From positions 32,455 to 96,454 of the forward strand of contig JAGTQB010000003.1 in assembly GCA_018396995.1 (NCBI GenBank): DNA of 64,000 nt. Reading direction: 5' to 3'. This DNA is from Candidatus Bathyarchaeota archaeon. GTDB lineage: Archaea > Thermoproteota > Bathyarchaeia > Bathyarchaeales > DTEX01. Within the stretch, counting starts at the first letter, position 1, and each line of letters starts with the position of its first letter. The translations under genes and the position numbers were made by a program. The notes under the pieces are model-generated. The model was given only the letters and a program-made list of their open reading frames with translations. It did not search any database and was not told where the DNA came from. Positions 30,872 to 41,567 of this stretch are shown here, one piece after another.

Positions 30872-31837
30872 CTAGGAGACCTTCACCTCAACTTTCCCCT
30901 TAATCATGTTGACTATTTTACAGAAATGACATGGCATGCCCTTTAACGAGGTTGGCATCCCGCAGATTGGGCAATCATATATTTCCGTCTCCTCCCCCTG
31001 ACCCTGACTCTTTAGAGCCTGCTCCAGCAGCGGCAGAATCCTCTTGTAATGAGAGTTTATGAACGTATGCTTAAAACTTGGTATCTTCTCCACTATTGTA
31101 TTCAATAACTCCTTCCTCCTAACTGATCTAGATCCTTTCGAGAACTGGCACTCTAAAGCCCTTATTGGCAGCCCTTTATATTCTGCGTAGTAGTAACACT
31201 CAATATCAGTCAATCCTATTAAGGGCTTTATCTTCGGCACTATTTTTGGATGCGTTTTGGGCAGGTATGGCCTGAGCCTAACAAGGGACTTAACATTTCC
31301 CTCAATATAGAAGTTAAATAGCGCTTCAACGGTGTCATCTAAGTTATGCCCGGTCGCAATCTTCGTTAATCCTAGGTCATACGCTATTTTATTGAAGAGG
31401 TAGCGTTTTATAGTCCCGCATGCGGAGCATGGTTTTTTACCATAAATGGTGCCCCTCACGTCCCCTATTGTGAACCCAAGCTCCCTCTCTAAACTATAGA
31501 CCACGAGCTCCCTGCCAAGCATTTTAGCCAAAGTCTCAACCTTCTTTAGGCAGTGGCTGGAGTATTCCGGAACACCCAAGTCTACATATATTAAAACCAT
31601 ATCTAGCTTCTCGTAGAGGTTGTGTAGGATATATGCTAGGCTTGAGCTATCCTTCCCACCTGAGACGGCGACACCAAGCCTATCATCTCTGGAGATCATT
31701 TTATGTGATTCAATTGTGTGCCTTACCCTCCTCTCTGTTAGGAGCGTGAAGCACTCTGGGCATAGGCTCAGGTTCGAGTGGGCTAAGTAAACCTCAGCCC
31801 TATTAACGCCACATCTTCTACATCTCGATACAATCAA
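30872..31837 (-). CDS. TtuA/Ncs6-family tRNA thiolation PP-loop ATPase
   Basis: CRRCG…CPEC zinc motifs, VAVSGGKDSSSL PP-loop, KPCSACGTIKR, C-term CPICG…CHFC. Confidence 0.88.
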   Translation of the reverse strand: MIVSRCRRCGVNRAEVYLAHSNLSLCPECFTLLTERRVRHTIESHKMISRDDRLGVAVSGGKDSSSLAYILHNLYEKLDMVLIYVDLGVPEYSSHCLKKVETLAKMLGRELVVYSLERELGFTIGDVRGTIYGKKPCSACGTIKRYLFNKIAYDLGLTKIATGHNLDDTVEALFNFYIEGNVKSLVRLRPYLPKTHPKIVPKIKPLIGLTDIECYYYAEYKGLPIRALECQFSKGSRSVRRKELLNTIVEKIPSFKHTFINSHYKRILPLLEQALKSQGQGEETEIYDCPICGMPTSLKGMPCHFCKIVNMIKGKVEVKVS

Positions 31838-31954
31838 AACTATCCCTCAAAGTCGCCATCCTCTTACTAAGATAAGATTTAAACTAATTAATCTATTCTT
31901 TTCGTGGCAATATTCTTCAAAAATTCTCCCCTTTTTCTACAGAGCCTTAAATAT

Positions 31955-31992
31955 ATTGTGTAACCGGATCGGGATGCTGGCGGTTACACAAT
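31955..31992 (+). promoter_or_regulatory. Perfect 12-bp inverted repeat upstream of wHTH gene
   Basis: ATTGTGTAACCG - 14 nt - CGGTTACACAAT just after a TTAAATATAT TATA-like box. Confidence 0.8.
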
Positions 31993-32024
31993 CTTCAATA
32001 ATCTAAGTGCCATAATAGTATAAA

Positions 32025-32321
32025 TTGGTGAGCGGGGTGGCCAAGAGGAGGTCTAAGCTCGAACTATATTTAGAGGTTTTAAGGGCTATAAATAAGGGGG
32101 TTAATAAGCCTACGAACATTATGTACAAATGTAATCTGTCATGGATGAATTTGAAGGAGATTTTGAATTCCCTCCTCAAACAGAACCTCATTAGTGTTAT
32201 TGAGGAGAATGGTAGGAGAGTATATGGTTTAACGGATAGAGGCCGTGATTTTCTAGAATATTTAAGTAGGGCTCAAATGCTCCTGGTCTCTGGTGGGGAG
32301 AAAAGAAGAAAACTCATGTAA
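32025..32321 (+). CDS. Winged-helix DNA-binding protein
   Basis: KPTNIMYKCNLSWMNLKEILNSLLKQNLISVIEENGRRVYGLTDRGRDFLEYL. Confidence 0.8.
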   Translation: MVSGVAKRRSKLELYLEVLRAINKGVNKPTNIMYKCNLSWMNLKEILNSLLKQNLISVIEENGRRVYGLTDRGRDFLEYLSRAQMLLVSGGEKRRKLM

Positions 32322-32327
32322 GCATAC

Positions 32328-33347
32328 CTATAAAACAATCCTAATTCTCCTACCAGCACCCCTCTCTAGAGCCTTCTTATACGCGAGATGAGCAGTTACA
32401 GCGTCCTGTATAGCAAGGCCTGTAGAAACAAAGACCGTTATTTCATCTTCGCTGGTTCTGCCGGGGGTCTTGCCGACTATTATCTCACCTAGCTCCGCCC
32501 ATATATCCCTCTTCGAGATAACCCCCATGCTTAATGGCACGTTTATCTCCCCGCCATGGGCCGCCTGCTCCCAATCATCTACGATAATCTTAGCTCTTTT
32601 GAGGATTCGTGGATCCAGCTCCTCCTTGCCGGGGGCATCCGCACCTATACAATTGAAGTGTGTCCCAGCGGAGATCCACTCATCCATAACTATTGGCGCC
32701 CTAGACGGCGTCGCGGTAACAACTATGTCCACTCCTCTAACAGCCTCCTCTGCACTCCTGACAGCTTTCACTTTAAAAATGTGCCCATACTTAGCATCCA
32801 TCTCCTCCTTAAAGGCTTTCATGTTTTTCTCATTTATATCCCACGCCTTAACCTCGTCAAATGATCTAAAAACTTCTACGAGGGCCGCGAGCTGCATTCT
32901 GGCTTGGGCTCCAGTTCCAATTATGCCGACGGATTTTGATCCTTTCCTTGCAAGGTATTTTGCGGCAACCCCACCAGCTGCGCCTGTGCGCATATTCGTT
33001 ATTGTTGTCCCACTCATGATTGCTAGTGGGAAACCGGATCTCGGATCTACCAAGATTATTATTGCCATGACTGTTGGCAGACCATACCTCTCCATATTTT
33101 TTGGGTGTGCGTTTACCACCTTGACTGCGGCGACTTCAATGCTCTCTAAATATGAGGGCATGGCCCTTAAATCTCCATAATGCTTATCAAAGAATAAGTA
33201 GATCTTCGGGGGCATCTGAACCCGACCAAGCCCCTTCTCTCTAAAGGCAAATTCAACAGCTTCCATAACCTCACTCATTGTGAGAAGTCCTTTGATCTCA
33301 TCATCGCTGAGAACTAGAGTCTCAAGCATACGACCACCCGGAAACAT
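32328..33347 (-). CDS. Ornithine cyclodeaminase/mu-crystallin family (alanine dehydrogenase-like)
   Basis: TNMRTGAAGGVAAKYLARKGSKSVGIIGTGAQARMQL; HFNCIGADAPGKEELD. Confidence 0.9.
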   Translation of the reverse strand: MFPGGRMLETLVLSDDEIKGLLTMSEVMEAVEFAFREKGLGRVQMPPKIYLFFDKHYGDLRAMPSYLESIEVAAVKVVNAHPKNMERYGLPTVMAIIILVDPRSGFPLAIMSGTTITNMRTGAAGGVAAKYLARKGSKSVGIIGTGAQARMQLAALVEVFRSFDEVKAWDINEKNMKAFKEEMDAKYGHIFKVKAVRSAEEAVRGVDIVVTATPSRAPIVMDEWISAGTHFNCIGADAPGKEELDPRILKRAKIIVDDWEQAAHGGEINVPLSMGVISKRDIWAELGEIIVGKTPGRTSEDEITVFVSTGLAIQDAVTAHLAYKKALERGAGRRIRIVL

Positions 33348-33526
33348 TTTTAAAGAATTACATGGATTTGAACTATATTTGCCTTAAGGTTTACAGACGT
33401 ATGGGACGTTTACTGCTGGAGGATCACTTCACCAACTTTCTGGATATAACCAGTTCAATAAATCAAAATAATATTTTTTATTGTACAATATAGTGAAGAT
33501 GGTGGTAATGGAGGTTTAAGACTAAT

Positions 33527-34225
33527 TTGGGTTTAAAGGTTTGCGTCCCCATCCCCGCTAGGAACCCTCAAGAGATCTTTAGCCTAATTCGCGAAGCTGA
33601 GTCCAGTGGGGTTAATCTCATCGAGGTTCGCCTAGACTATATGCGTGAGTTCTCCCCGGATAACATTGATCTCCTAAAGGATATTGTTAGAGTTTCCTCA
33701 GTCCCCCTAATAGCGACTAATAGACATAGGGGGCAGGGTGGCGTATGCACGCTTAGTGAGGAGGAGAGGATTAAGGTGCTTCTTAAGGCGGCTGAGACTG
33801 GCTTCACGTATGTTGACTTGGAGCTGGATACACAGAGCCTCCATGAAATTGTTAGACGTATCAAGGCTTACGGCGCCAAAGTAATAATCTCACACCATAT
33901 TTTCACCCATACCCCGCCAGTCAGGGAGCTTGAGACGATTGTTTTGAGGCAGGTTGAGGCTGGAGCCGACATATGTAAGGTGGTTACAATGGCTAATAGC
34001 ATAGACGATAGTGTTAGGTGCCTAGTTTTCACATATGAGATGAGTGGGAAGGTTAATCTGGTCTGTTTCGCTATGGGTGAAATGGGGGTTCTCTCAAGGG
34101 TTCTATCTCCCTTATTTGGCGCACCATTCACATATATCTCGCTTAGAAGGGGGCTCGAAACAGCTCCTGGGCAGATAACAATCCATGAGCTGAGGGATAT
34201 TTATAGGAGGATGGGGCTTGAATGA
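33527..34225 (+). CDS. aroD: 3-dehydroquinate dehydratase, type I
   Basis: VEVRLDYM-type motif, VIISHHIF, KVVTMANSIDD. Confidence 0.93.
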   Translation: MGLKVCVPIPARNPQEIFSLIREAESSGVNLIEVRLDYMREFSPDNIDLLKDIVRVSSVPLIATNRHRGQGGVCTLSEEERIKVLLKAAETGFTYVDLELDTQSLHEIVRRIKAYGAKVIISHHIFTHTPPVRELETIVLRQVEAGADICKVVTMANSIDDSVRCLVFTYEMSGKVNLVCFAMGEMGVLSRVLSPLFGAPFTYISLRRGLETAPGQITIHELRDIYRRMGLE

Positions 34226-35088
34226 TTAAGGTAAGTGGTGGAACAAAGGTCTGCGCCCTAATAGGCTGCCCGGTTGAGCACTCCCTAAGCCCCGCTATGC
34301 ATAACGCGGCCTTCCAGCACCTCGGCTTAGACTACATTTACGTCGCCTTCAATGTCCCGCCTGAAAGACTTGGGGATGCTGTTTTAGGCATAAAAGGTCT
34401 CGGAATCTACGGCGTAAATGTAACAATGCCCCACAAAATAAACGTGATAAAGTATCTTGATGAGCTAGATGAGGGCGCTAGACTAGCCGGCTCAGTAAAC
34501 ACTATACTTAATAGGGGCGAAAAACTTGTAGGATACACGACTGATGGTTTAGGAGCATTGAGAGCCCTAAGGCATGCTGGTGTAGATCCAGCTGGAAGGA
34601 AGGTCGTCATTCTGGGGGCCGGAGGGGCCTCGAGGGCAATATGCTTTGCGCTGGCTAACCATGTTCGGGAGCTAATAATATTGAATAGGACTTTGGAGAG
34701 GGCTGTGAAGCTGGCCGATGAGTTGAGGAGGGTTTTCAGTTTCGTGGGTGTTAGGGCTGGCCTGCTCTCAGAAAACGTTCTAGAGGACGTGTTGAAGGAT
34801 ACGGATATACTAATAAATGCAACTTCGGTCGGCATGAAGCCAAATATCAATGAGACTCCAGTTAAGAGGGAGCTGCTCCACGGGAATTTGACAGTTTTTG
34901 ATATAGTTTATGAACCGCTTGAGACTAGGCTCCTCAAGGAGGCTAAGTCCGTTGGCGCTAGGACTGTTGATGGTCTCTGGATGCTTGTTTATCAGGGTGC
35001 ATTATCCTTTGAAATATGGACTGGCGCTAAGGCTCCAGTAGAGGTTATGAGGGAGGCTGCTCTAAAAAGGTTGGGGGAGAAAGAGTAA
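34222..35088 (+). CDS. aroE: Shikimate dehydrogenase
   Basis: LIGCPVEHSLSPAMHNAAF, GVNVTMPHK, ILGAGGASRAI. Confidence 0.96.
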   Translation: MIKVSGGTKVCALIGCPVEHSLSPAMHNAAFQHLGLDYIYVAFNVPPERLGDAVLGIKGLGIYGVNVTMPHKINVIKYLDELDEGARLAGSVNTILNRGEKLVGYTTDGLGALRALRHAGVDPAGRKVVILGAGGASRAICFALANHVRELIILNRTLERAVKLADELRRVFSFVGVRAGLLSENVLEDVLKDTDILINATSVGMKPNINETPVKRELLHGNLTVFDIVYEPLETRLLKEAKSVGARTVDGLWMLVYQGALSFEIWTGAKAPVEVMREAALKRLGEKE

Positions 35089-35102
35089 TAGGGTGTTTAT
35101 TT

Positions 35103-35972
35103 ATGGCTCTGGTTGGACGGGCTGTTGCGCACGGAGCCGTAACAATAATTAATGCGATATCCTGCGGCTTAGGGGCGGCTCTTGGAATAAATCTTAGAAC
35201 TGAGGCTAGGGTTAAACTCACAAACGAGCCTGGAAGGATTGAGGGTAAAATCCTCTCAGACCCCTCTGAAAGCACAATTCTTATTGAGAAGGCTGTTATG
35301 CATGTCTTAAAATATTTTGGTGTCGAGGACGAGTATGGAGCCCGCGTTGAAACAGACTCAAATATTCCGATTGCGCGTGGGTTGAAGAGTAGTAGTGTAG
35401 CCGCTAATGCAATAGTTCTAGCAACAGTCTCGGCGCTCGGAGAGAGTGTGGACGATCTAACGGCAATCAACCTTGGTGTTAATGCATCAATTGAAGCCGG
35501 GGTAACCGTAACAGGCGCGTTTGATGACGCATGTGCCTCATACTTCGGAAACATAGTTGTAACAAATAACCTTGAGAGGAGGATTCTGAGGATATTTCAT
35601 CCAGAGGAGGACTATGCGGTTCTAATTTATGTCTCGCCTAGAAAGGCTTACACGGCTAAGTCAGATGTAAATAGGATGAAGATTATAGCGGAGGAGATAA
35701 AGTTCCTTCACAAGATGGCCCTATCCGGAGAATATTGGCATGCAATGACTCTCAATGGCTTAGCCTACTCAGTGGTTTTAGGATACGACCCAAATATAGC
35801 CATAGAAGCATTAGCCTCGGGGGCGATAGCCGCAGGTCTTTCCGGTAAGGGTCCAGCAGTAGCCGCTGTGGTTCCAAAAGATAGGGTTAATGATGTCCGT
35901 AATGCTTGGAGTAAGTATGAAGGCGAGGTGATTGAGACCGCTATTAACCGCAAGAAAGCCCATCCAATATAG
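35103..35972 (+). CDS. aroK: Shikimate kinase, archaeal GHMP type
   Basis: IPIARGLKSSSVAANAIVLA, GAFDDACASYFG, GLSGKGPAVAAV. Confidence 0.94.
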   Translation: MALVGRAVAHGAVTIINAISCGLGAALGINLRTEARVKLTNEPGRIEGKILSDPSESTILIEKAVMHVLKYFGVEDEYGARVETDSNIPIARGLKSSSVAANAIVLATVSALGESVDDLTAINLGVNASIEAGVTVTGAFDDACASYFGNIVVTNNLERRILRIFHPEEDYAVLIYVSPRKAYTAKSDVNRMKIIAEEIKFLHKMALSGEYWHAMTLNGLAYSVVLGYDPNIAIEALASGAIAAGLSGKGPAVAAVVPKDRVNDVRNAWSKYEGEVIETAINRKKAHPI

Positions 35973-35981
35973 CATTTTGCG

Positions 35982-37274
35982 GTGTCTCTAATGGTTAGCA
36001 TAGTTATTAGGGGCGGAGCGGCGCTTAGTGGCTCGTTGAGGGCTCCACCCTCAAAGGCTCATACACACCGAGCCGTGATAGCATCCTCCATCTCCAGCGG
36101 CGAATCAATTATCCGCAACCCACTTTTCTGTGATGACACTATCGCGACTATTAACGCATGCCGCATGCTTGGCGCTAAAATTGTAGTTTCGGGAAAGGAG
36201 ATAAAAGTCCATGGGGTGTTGAGGCCCGAGACTCCGGAAGACGTTATAGATTGCGGCGATTCCGGATCAACAATGCGCTTTATTACTCCGGTCTGCGCCC
36301 TCACCAATGGAATCTCGGTTCTTACTGGTGGTAAGAGTTTAAGAAGGAGGCCTATGGGTCCACTCCTCAGCGCCCTCAGTCAACTTGGGGTCAAATGTTA
36401 TTCTGCTCGGGGTGATGGCAGGCCGCCCATAATAGTGTTTGGCGGAGGGATTATGGGCGGTAGGGCTGAGATTAGGGGCGACGTAAGCTCCCAGTTTATA
36501 TCAGGCTTGCTCTTCGCGACACCGATGGCTGAGAGCGATACATATATATGCCTCTCAACTCCCTTGGAGTCAAAGCCATATGTGGATATAACAGTGGATA
36601 TTCTGGCGAGACATGGTGTGAAAGTAGTTTCCTCCGAAGGCATGTTTTATGTTCCATGCGGGCAGGAGTATAAACCTTATAATCACGTTATTGAGGGAGA
36701 TTACTCATCTGCCTCGTTCCTCCTAGCCGCGGCGGCGATAACTGGGTCGCATATTAGGGTTGAGGATCTTAGGGAGGAAACTCTCCAAGGCGATCGAAGG
36801 ATAATCAATATACTTAGCGATATGGGGGCTTTAGTTGAGGTTGGCCGAAACTATGTTGAGGTTAGGGGGGTTAATGGGCGTCTAAAACCTATTAGCGTGG
36901 ACTTAAGGGATAACCCGGACCTAATCCCGGTATGCGCCGCCTTAGCGTGTTTCGCTGAGGGCGAATCAATTATAAGTGGTGTTAGTAGGCTCAGATTTAA
37001 GGAGTCTGATAGAATTGAGGCGTTGGTGAGCGAGCTCACGAAGATGGGTGCCTCAGTAAAACCCCTAGAAGACTTGTTAGTGATAAGTGGTGGACGCTTA
37101 AGGGGCGCTGAAATAGACCCGCATAGAGATCATAGGATAGCGATGGCGTGTGCGGTTGTAGCCCTTGGGGCTCACGGAGAGACAATTATACGTAATGCTG
37201 AATGCATAAGTAAATCCTATCCAAACTTTATTTCAGATATGCGCTTACTTGGAGCTGATATAATTGAACTGTAA
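35982..37274 (+). CDS. aroA: EPSP synthase
   Basis: PPSKAHTHRAVIAS, DCGDSGSTMRFITPV, RFKESDRIEAL, DHRIAMA. Confidence 0.97.
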   Translation: MSLMVSIVIRGGAALSGSLRAPPSKAHTHRAVIASSISSGESIIRNPLFCDDTIATINACRMLGAKIVVSGKEIKVHGVLRPETPEDVIDCGDSGSTMRFITPVCALTNGISVLTGGKSLRRRPMGPLLSALSQLGVKCYSARGDGRPPIIVFGGGIMGGRAEIRGDVSSQFISGLLFATPMAESDTYICLSTPLESKPYVDITVDILARHGVKVVSSEGMFYVPCGQEYKPYNHVIEGDYSSASFLLAAAAITGSHIRVEDLREETLQGDRRIINILSDMGALVEVGRNYVEVRGVNGRLKPISVDLRDNPDLIPVCAALACFAEGESIISGVSRLRFKESDRIEALVSELTKMGASVKPLEDLLVISGGRLRGAEIDPHRDHRIAMACAVVALGAHGETIIRNAECISKSYPNFISDMRLLGADIIEL

Positions 37275-38364
37275 CTCGATAGGCAAGGCACTTGTCCTCA
37301 CATGTTTTGGAGAGAGTCACGGTGCTTGTATAGGGGCTGTTGTAGATGGCTGCCCAGCTGGACTGCCGCTAAGCGAGATTGATATACAGGTTGAGCTCAA
37401 TAAGAGGAGGCCAGGTCTCTCGGAGATAACATCACCTAGGAGGGAGGAAGATAAAGTCGAGATTATATCCGGCGTTTATAGGGGCTATACTACTGGGGCT
37501 CCCATATGCATGATTGTCTGGAATAGGGATATCGACTCAACACCATACGAGTCCATCATGATTAAACCTAGGCCTGGGCATGCGGACTACGCTGCTAGAA
37601 TTAAGTATGGTGGTTTTAATGACCCGCGTGGCGGCGGAAGGTTCTCTGGGCGGATGACCGTGGCTTACGTTATGGCCGGAGCCATCGCTAAGAAGCTCCT
37701 GAGCTTAATTGGGGTTGAAGTATTGGCCCACACTGTGCAGATTGGTTCTGTGGGGGTTGGAGACGAAGTCTCCTATGACGATATAAAAAGGAATGTTTAT
37801 ACGAATCCAGTTAGATGCGCGGTTCCAGAATTAGCCAATAAGATGATTGAGGAGATTTTAAGCGCGGCTAGGGATGGTGATAGCGTGGGCGGCGTCATTG
37901 AAGGTATTGCACTTAATGTTCCGGCTGGGCTTGGCGAGCCAATATTCGATTCTCTTGATGCGGATATAGCGAAGATGCTCTTTAACATACCGGCCGTTAA
38001 GGGAGTTGAGTTCGGGGCTGGCTTCAGAGTGGCTTCTATGAGGGGCTCTGAAGCAAACGACCAATACGCTATTAGGGATGGAAGAGTTATTACGCTAACA
38101 AATAATGCTGGCGGAATAATAGGTGGATTATCTAATGGAATGCCGATAAAAGTTAGAGTTGCCTTCAAACCAACACCATCAATATCGAGAAAGCAGAAGA
38201 CGGTAAACTTGGAAACAATGAGTGAGGAGGAAATTCAAGTTGCTGGGAGACACGATCCATGCATAGTCCCAAGAGCGGTTCCAGTGGTTGAAGCATGCTT
38301 AGCATTCGTAATAGCAGACCATGCATTAAGAGCCGGAAAAATACCAAGAGTAATTAAGACTTAG
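37264..38364 (+). CDS. aroC: Chorismate synthase
   Basis: GESHGACIGAVVDGCPAGLPL, RPGHADYAARIKYGGFNDPRGGGRFSGRMT. Confidence 0.97.
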   Translation: MNCNSIGKALVLTCFGESHGACIGAVVDGCPAGLPLSEIDIQVELNKRRPGLSEITSPRREEDKVEIISGVYRGYTTGAPICMIVWNRDIDSTPYESIMIKPRPGHADYAARIKYGGFNDPRGGGRFSGRMTVAYVMAGAIAKKLLSLIGVEVLAHTVQIGSVGVGDEVSYDDIKRNVYTNPVRCAVPELANKMIEEILSAARDGDSVGGVIEGIALNVPAGLGEPIFDSLDADIAKMLFNIPAVKGVEFGAGFRVASMRGSEANDQYAIRDGRVITLTNNAGGIIGGLSNGMPIKVRVAFKPTPSISRKQKTVNLETMSEEEIQVAGRHDPCIVPRAVPVVEACLAFVIADHALRAGKIPRVIKT

Positions 38365-38458
38365 GGGAAATAGGAAAGAAGCCAGTTTTCACTTTTAGGG
38401 TTTAAGAGTTCTCTGTTGATGCCCCATCTCTTCGATTAGCCCCCTCTCTCCTTCACCA

Positions 38459-39808
38459 TTATGCTCCTTTTAGGCTTTTCTGCAGATATTCTATGGCTTC
38501 TTTTACGCTTCGGAATCCATACTTGATTTCGTTATGTTCTCTTCTTAGTTCTATGACATCTTTTCTTACTTCTTCTGGCTTGCGCTTTCCCTTGATTACG
38601 TCAAGCATTAGGTCACATAGATATTTTATATCGCTCTCCGTGAATCCCCTTCTAGTCACCTCTTGGAAACCTATCCTTATTCCAGACGGGTTCTCCCGGT
38701 TGCTCTGGTCATCATATGGCAATATATTCCTATTTAGGATTATGTTTGCCCTTTCAAGATCCTCAGCAACCCTCCCTCCGCCGCCATGCTCCCGCACATC
38801 AACGGCCAGCTGATGAGACCTCGTGAAACCATGCTTCTCCCCAAGAACCTTTAGACCCCTCTCATAAAGGTACTCTCCAGCGGCTCGAGCATTCATAACA
38901 GTCTGCCTAGCCAGCTCTCTCCCAAATATCTTCAGCTCAAGCGCAGCTATGCCGGTCGCTGGAAGCCTTCCAAGATGGGTGTTCGATGTGCTTAGTGGGA
39001 ATATTGCGTACTGGACGCTCTTTATAGCCTTCTCCAACCTATCATCCCTGTTCTCGGCGAGAATCACGCCGCCCTGCGGCCCTGGAAATGTTTTGTGCGT
39101 TGACGCCGTTATGAAGTCGGCGCCCTCCCTCAATGGATCCTGGAATTCGCCGCCAGCTATTAGCCCAAGAACATGTGCTCCATCATAGACCAGGTATGCT
39201 CCAACCTCATGGGCAACTTCGCTCAGCTCCTTAACTGGATGCGGGAATAGGAATAAGCTTCCACCCAATGTTACTATGCCGGGCTTAGCAGCTCTAATAA
39301 TCTCAGCCGACTTCTCAGGGTCTATATTCATCTCATTAACGTCGTACGCCAGCTCTATGTTTTCTAGACCTAAGACCATTCCAGCCAACCCTGTATAATC
39401 GTGGGATATATGTGCGCCAGCACTTAATGGAGCGACAACCATCTTCCTATTCTTTGTGGCCATGGATAAACCTTTGAAGGCGGCTAGGTTTGCATGGGTT
39501 CCGGAGACAAGGCGCACATCAGCCCAATTGCACTTAAATAGCATCTTCATTAAGTCTGTCACACAGTTCTCTATTACCGTGATATATTTTTGCCCCTGAT
39601 AATACCTCTTCTTCACATGTCCATCAAGGTTGTTCTCGCCCTCAGCATATCTGCATTCTAAATCCATCGCTAGCTGCAGCATTTCCCTAACAGCCGGAGA
39701 TTTTATGCCCTCGCTTGCTATGAGATTTATGCACTCCTCACCCCTATACTTTTCATGCATCTCGCTAGCCTCAATAAGTTCAAGGGCTATTTTGAAGAAC
39801 TCCTCCAT
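38459..39808 (-). CDS. glyA: Serine hydroxymethyltransferase
   Basis: LIASEGIKSPAVRE, RYYQGQKY, THKTFPGPQGGVI. Confidence 0.95.
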   Translation of the reverse strand: MEEFFKIALELIEASEMHEKYRGEECINLIASEGIKSPAVREMLQLAMDLECRYAEGENNLDGHVKKRYYQGQKYITVIENCVTDLMKMLFKCNWADVRLVSGTHANLAAFKGLSMATKNRKMVVAPLSAGAHISHDYTGLAGMVLGLENIELAYDVNEMNIDPEKSAEIIRAAKPGIVTLGGSLFLFPHPVKELSEVAHEVGAYLVYDGAHVLGLIAGGEFQDPLREGADFITASTHKTFPGPQGGVILAENRDDRLEKAIKSVQYAIFPLSTSNTHLGRLPATGIAALELKIFGRELARQTVMNARAAGEYLYERGLKVLGEKHGFTRSHQLAVDVREHGGGGRVAEDLERANIILNRNILPYDDQSNRENPSGIRIGFQEVTRRGFTESDIKYLCDLMLDVIKGKRKPEEVRKDVIELRREHNEIKYGFRSVKEAIEYLQKSLKGA

Positions 39809-39880
39809 CAGACCACCTTCACAAGTAAACTCTAAAGAAATTCATTTCAAGTATTTATATTTAGCCCTGCGGCTGGCTTA

Positions 39881-41443
39881 TTAGCGCTCTAAAACAAAAG
39901 TCTTTTTCGTTACCGGTCTCCCCTTAATCTCATGGATTAACATCTCCATCCTATCTCCAACACCTATGGCCAGCGTCTCCTCCAGGATCTTTGCTGGTTT
40001 CTCAAGCCTACTTGCCCTCTCGGCATATATTGTTGCCAGAGGCTCGCCTTCAGAAACCTTATCTCCTATCTTCTTATGTAAGAGTATCCCAGCCCCCTTA
40101 TCCCTCGGAGCTCCAGCCAGCCTAGCAGCCTCAACTACTATAGAGTTATCTATCCATAGGATAACGCCCCTCCTCTTTGAGTAAACGGTATATCTCTCGT
40201 GGCCTAGGGGTATATCCTCCGGAGTTATCTTTGTGTTCCCTCCTTGGGCGCCTATAATTTCCCTCAGCTTCTCCTCAGCCTTACCGCTCTCAAGTATCTT
40301 GAGGGCTATTTCTCTCCCATTACCGCCCCTTGCCTTCCCGCTCATCTCTAACAGTATACCCGCTATATGCGCCGCCTTATCAATTAGGTCGTAGGGTCTA
40401 CTCTTTCCCATCAGGGTATTAAGCGCTTCCCATGCCTCCAGAGCTGGTCCAACAGTATAGCCGACGGGTTGCTCCCCATAGGTAACTGCACATCTAACTT
40501 CAATCCCAAGTCTCCTACCAAGCTCTATAAAGTCCTTAGCAAGCATGTCTGCTTCACCAATAGTCTTAACCTTCGTCCCCCTGCCAGTCGGTATATCTAT
40601 GACTAGGAGGTTTGCGCCTACAGCTTTCTTCTTACTCATTATTGATGGAAGGAGGAGGGGGTCTATTGAAAGCGGGTTCTCAACTCTGATAAATATGTCG
40701 TCCGCTGGAGCTAAGTCCAGAGCCCCACCCCAAACAATGCAACCATTCGTCTTCTCAACAACCTCGCGGACCTCACTTAACCTGAGGTTAACTGGCATTA
40801 GGGTCTCGGCCCTATCAGCTGTACCCGCCGCTGAGGTTATAGCCCTGGAGGAGGATTTTGGTATAGTTAGGCCGGAGGCCGCGATGATCGGAACCACTAG
40901 TAGTGTTGTTTTATCTCCTGGGACGCCGCCTATAGAATGTTTATCGACTATAAGCGGCTTCTTAAGTTCAAGTTTGCTTCCAGTCTCAACCATTGCGAGT
41001 GATAGGCTTGCGGCTTCATCTAAGTCTAGGCCAAATGCGTGGAGGGCTACTATAAATGCTGCTATCTCCACCTCACTGAGCCTTCCGCTAACAACGTCTT
41101 TGACAACCTCGTATATCTCTTCATAAGTCAATCTCTTACCGCTAAGCTTGCTCCTTATATGGTAGACTGATGTGGGAAAACTTATTGCTTCAACATTAAC
41201 CTCCTCCAGATCCCTTAAGCCTAGATAGCTCTTAACTTCGTTATATACGCCTATATGCCCCCTTGGAATACTCTCAGTAGCAAGATTAACTATGGCTATG
41301 ACATCCTTAGAATCCTTTGACACCTTAACCCTACTGAGCCCTGACACACCGAGCTCCTCGGCGTCATCACGATTCAAGACGACGATAAACTTCCCACCAG
41401 CCTCTAAATCAAGTTGCCTAACCCTTAACCTCACCATAAGCAC
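39881..41443 (-). CDS. deoA: AMP phosphorylase (archaeal thymidine phosphorylase family)
   Basis: VDKHSIGGVPGDKTTLLVVPIIAASGLTIPKSSSRAITSAAGTAD; N-term extension typical of archaeal AMPpase. Confidence 0.93.
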   Translation of the reverse strand: MLMVRLRVRQLDLEAGGKFIVVLNRDDAEELGVSGLSRVKVSKDSKDVIAIVNLATESIPRGHIGVYNEVKSYLGLRDLEEVNVEAISFPTSVYHIRSKLSGKRLTYEEIYEVVKDVVSGRLSEVEIAAFIVALHAFGLDLDEAASLSLAMVETGSKLELKKPLIVDKHSIGGVPGDKTTLLVVPIIAASGLTIPKSSSRAITSAAGTADRAETLMPVNLRLSEVREVVEKTNGCIVWGGALDLAPADDIFIRVENPLSIDPLLLPSIMSKKKAVGANLLVIDIPTGRGTKVKTIGEADMLAKDFIELGRRLGIEVRCAVTYGEQPVGYTVGPALEAWEALNTLMGKSRPYDLIDKAAHIAGILLEMSGKARGGNGREIALKILESGKAEEKLREIIGAQGGNTKITPEDIPLGHERYTVYSKRRGVILWIDNSIVVEAARLAGAPRDKGAGILLHKKIGDKVSEGEPLATIYAERASRLEKPAKILEETLAIGVGDRMEMLIHEIKGRPVTKKTFVLER

Positions 41444-41567
41444 TCTCCGGCATCCTAATACACAAATAAAACTCCCCTCTTAGAAGGATAAAAGATTTCA
41501 TCACAGCAAAACTTTAGTAAATTTTATGCTTAACTAAATCTTTTTCTCTAGTGAGCGTGCGTCCCCA

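Noticed and set aside
32470-33180. 236-aa plus-strand ORF
   Set aside because: Antisense to a confident ornithine cyclodeaminase-family gene; low-complexity Ser/Ala-rich translation.
40545-41126. 193-aa plus-strand ORF
   Set aside because: Antisense shadow of AMP phosphorylase.
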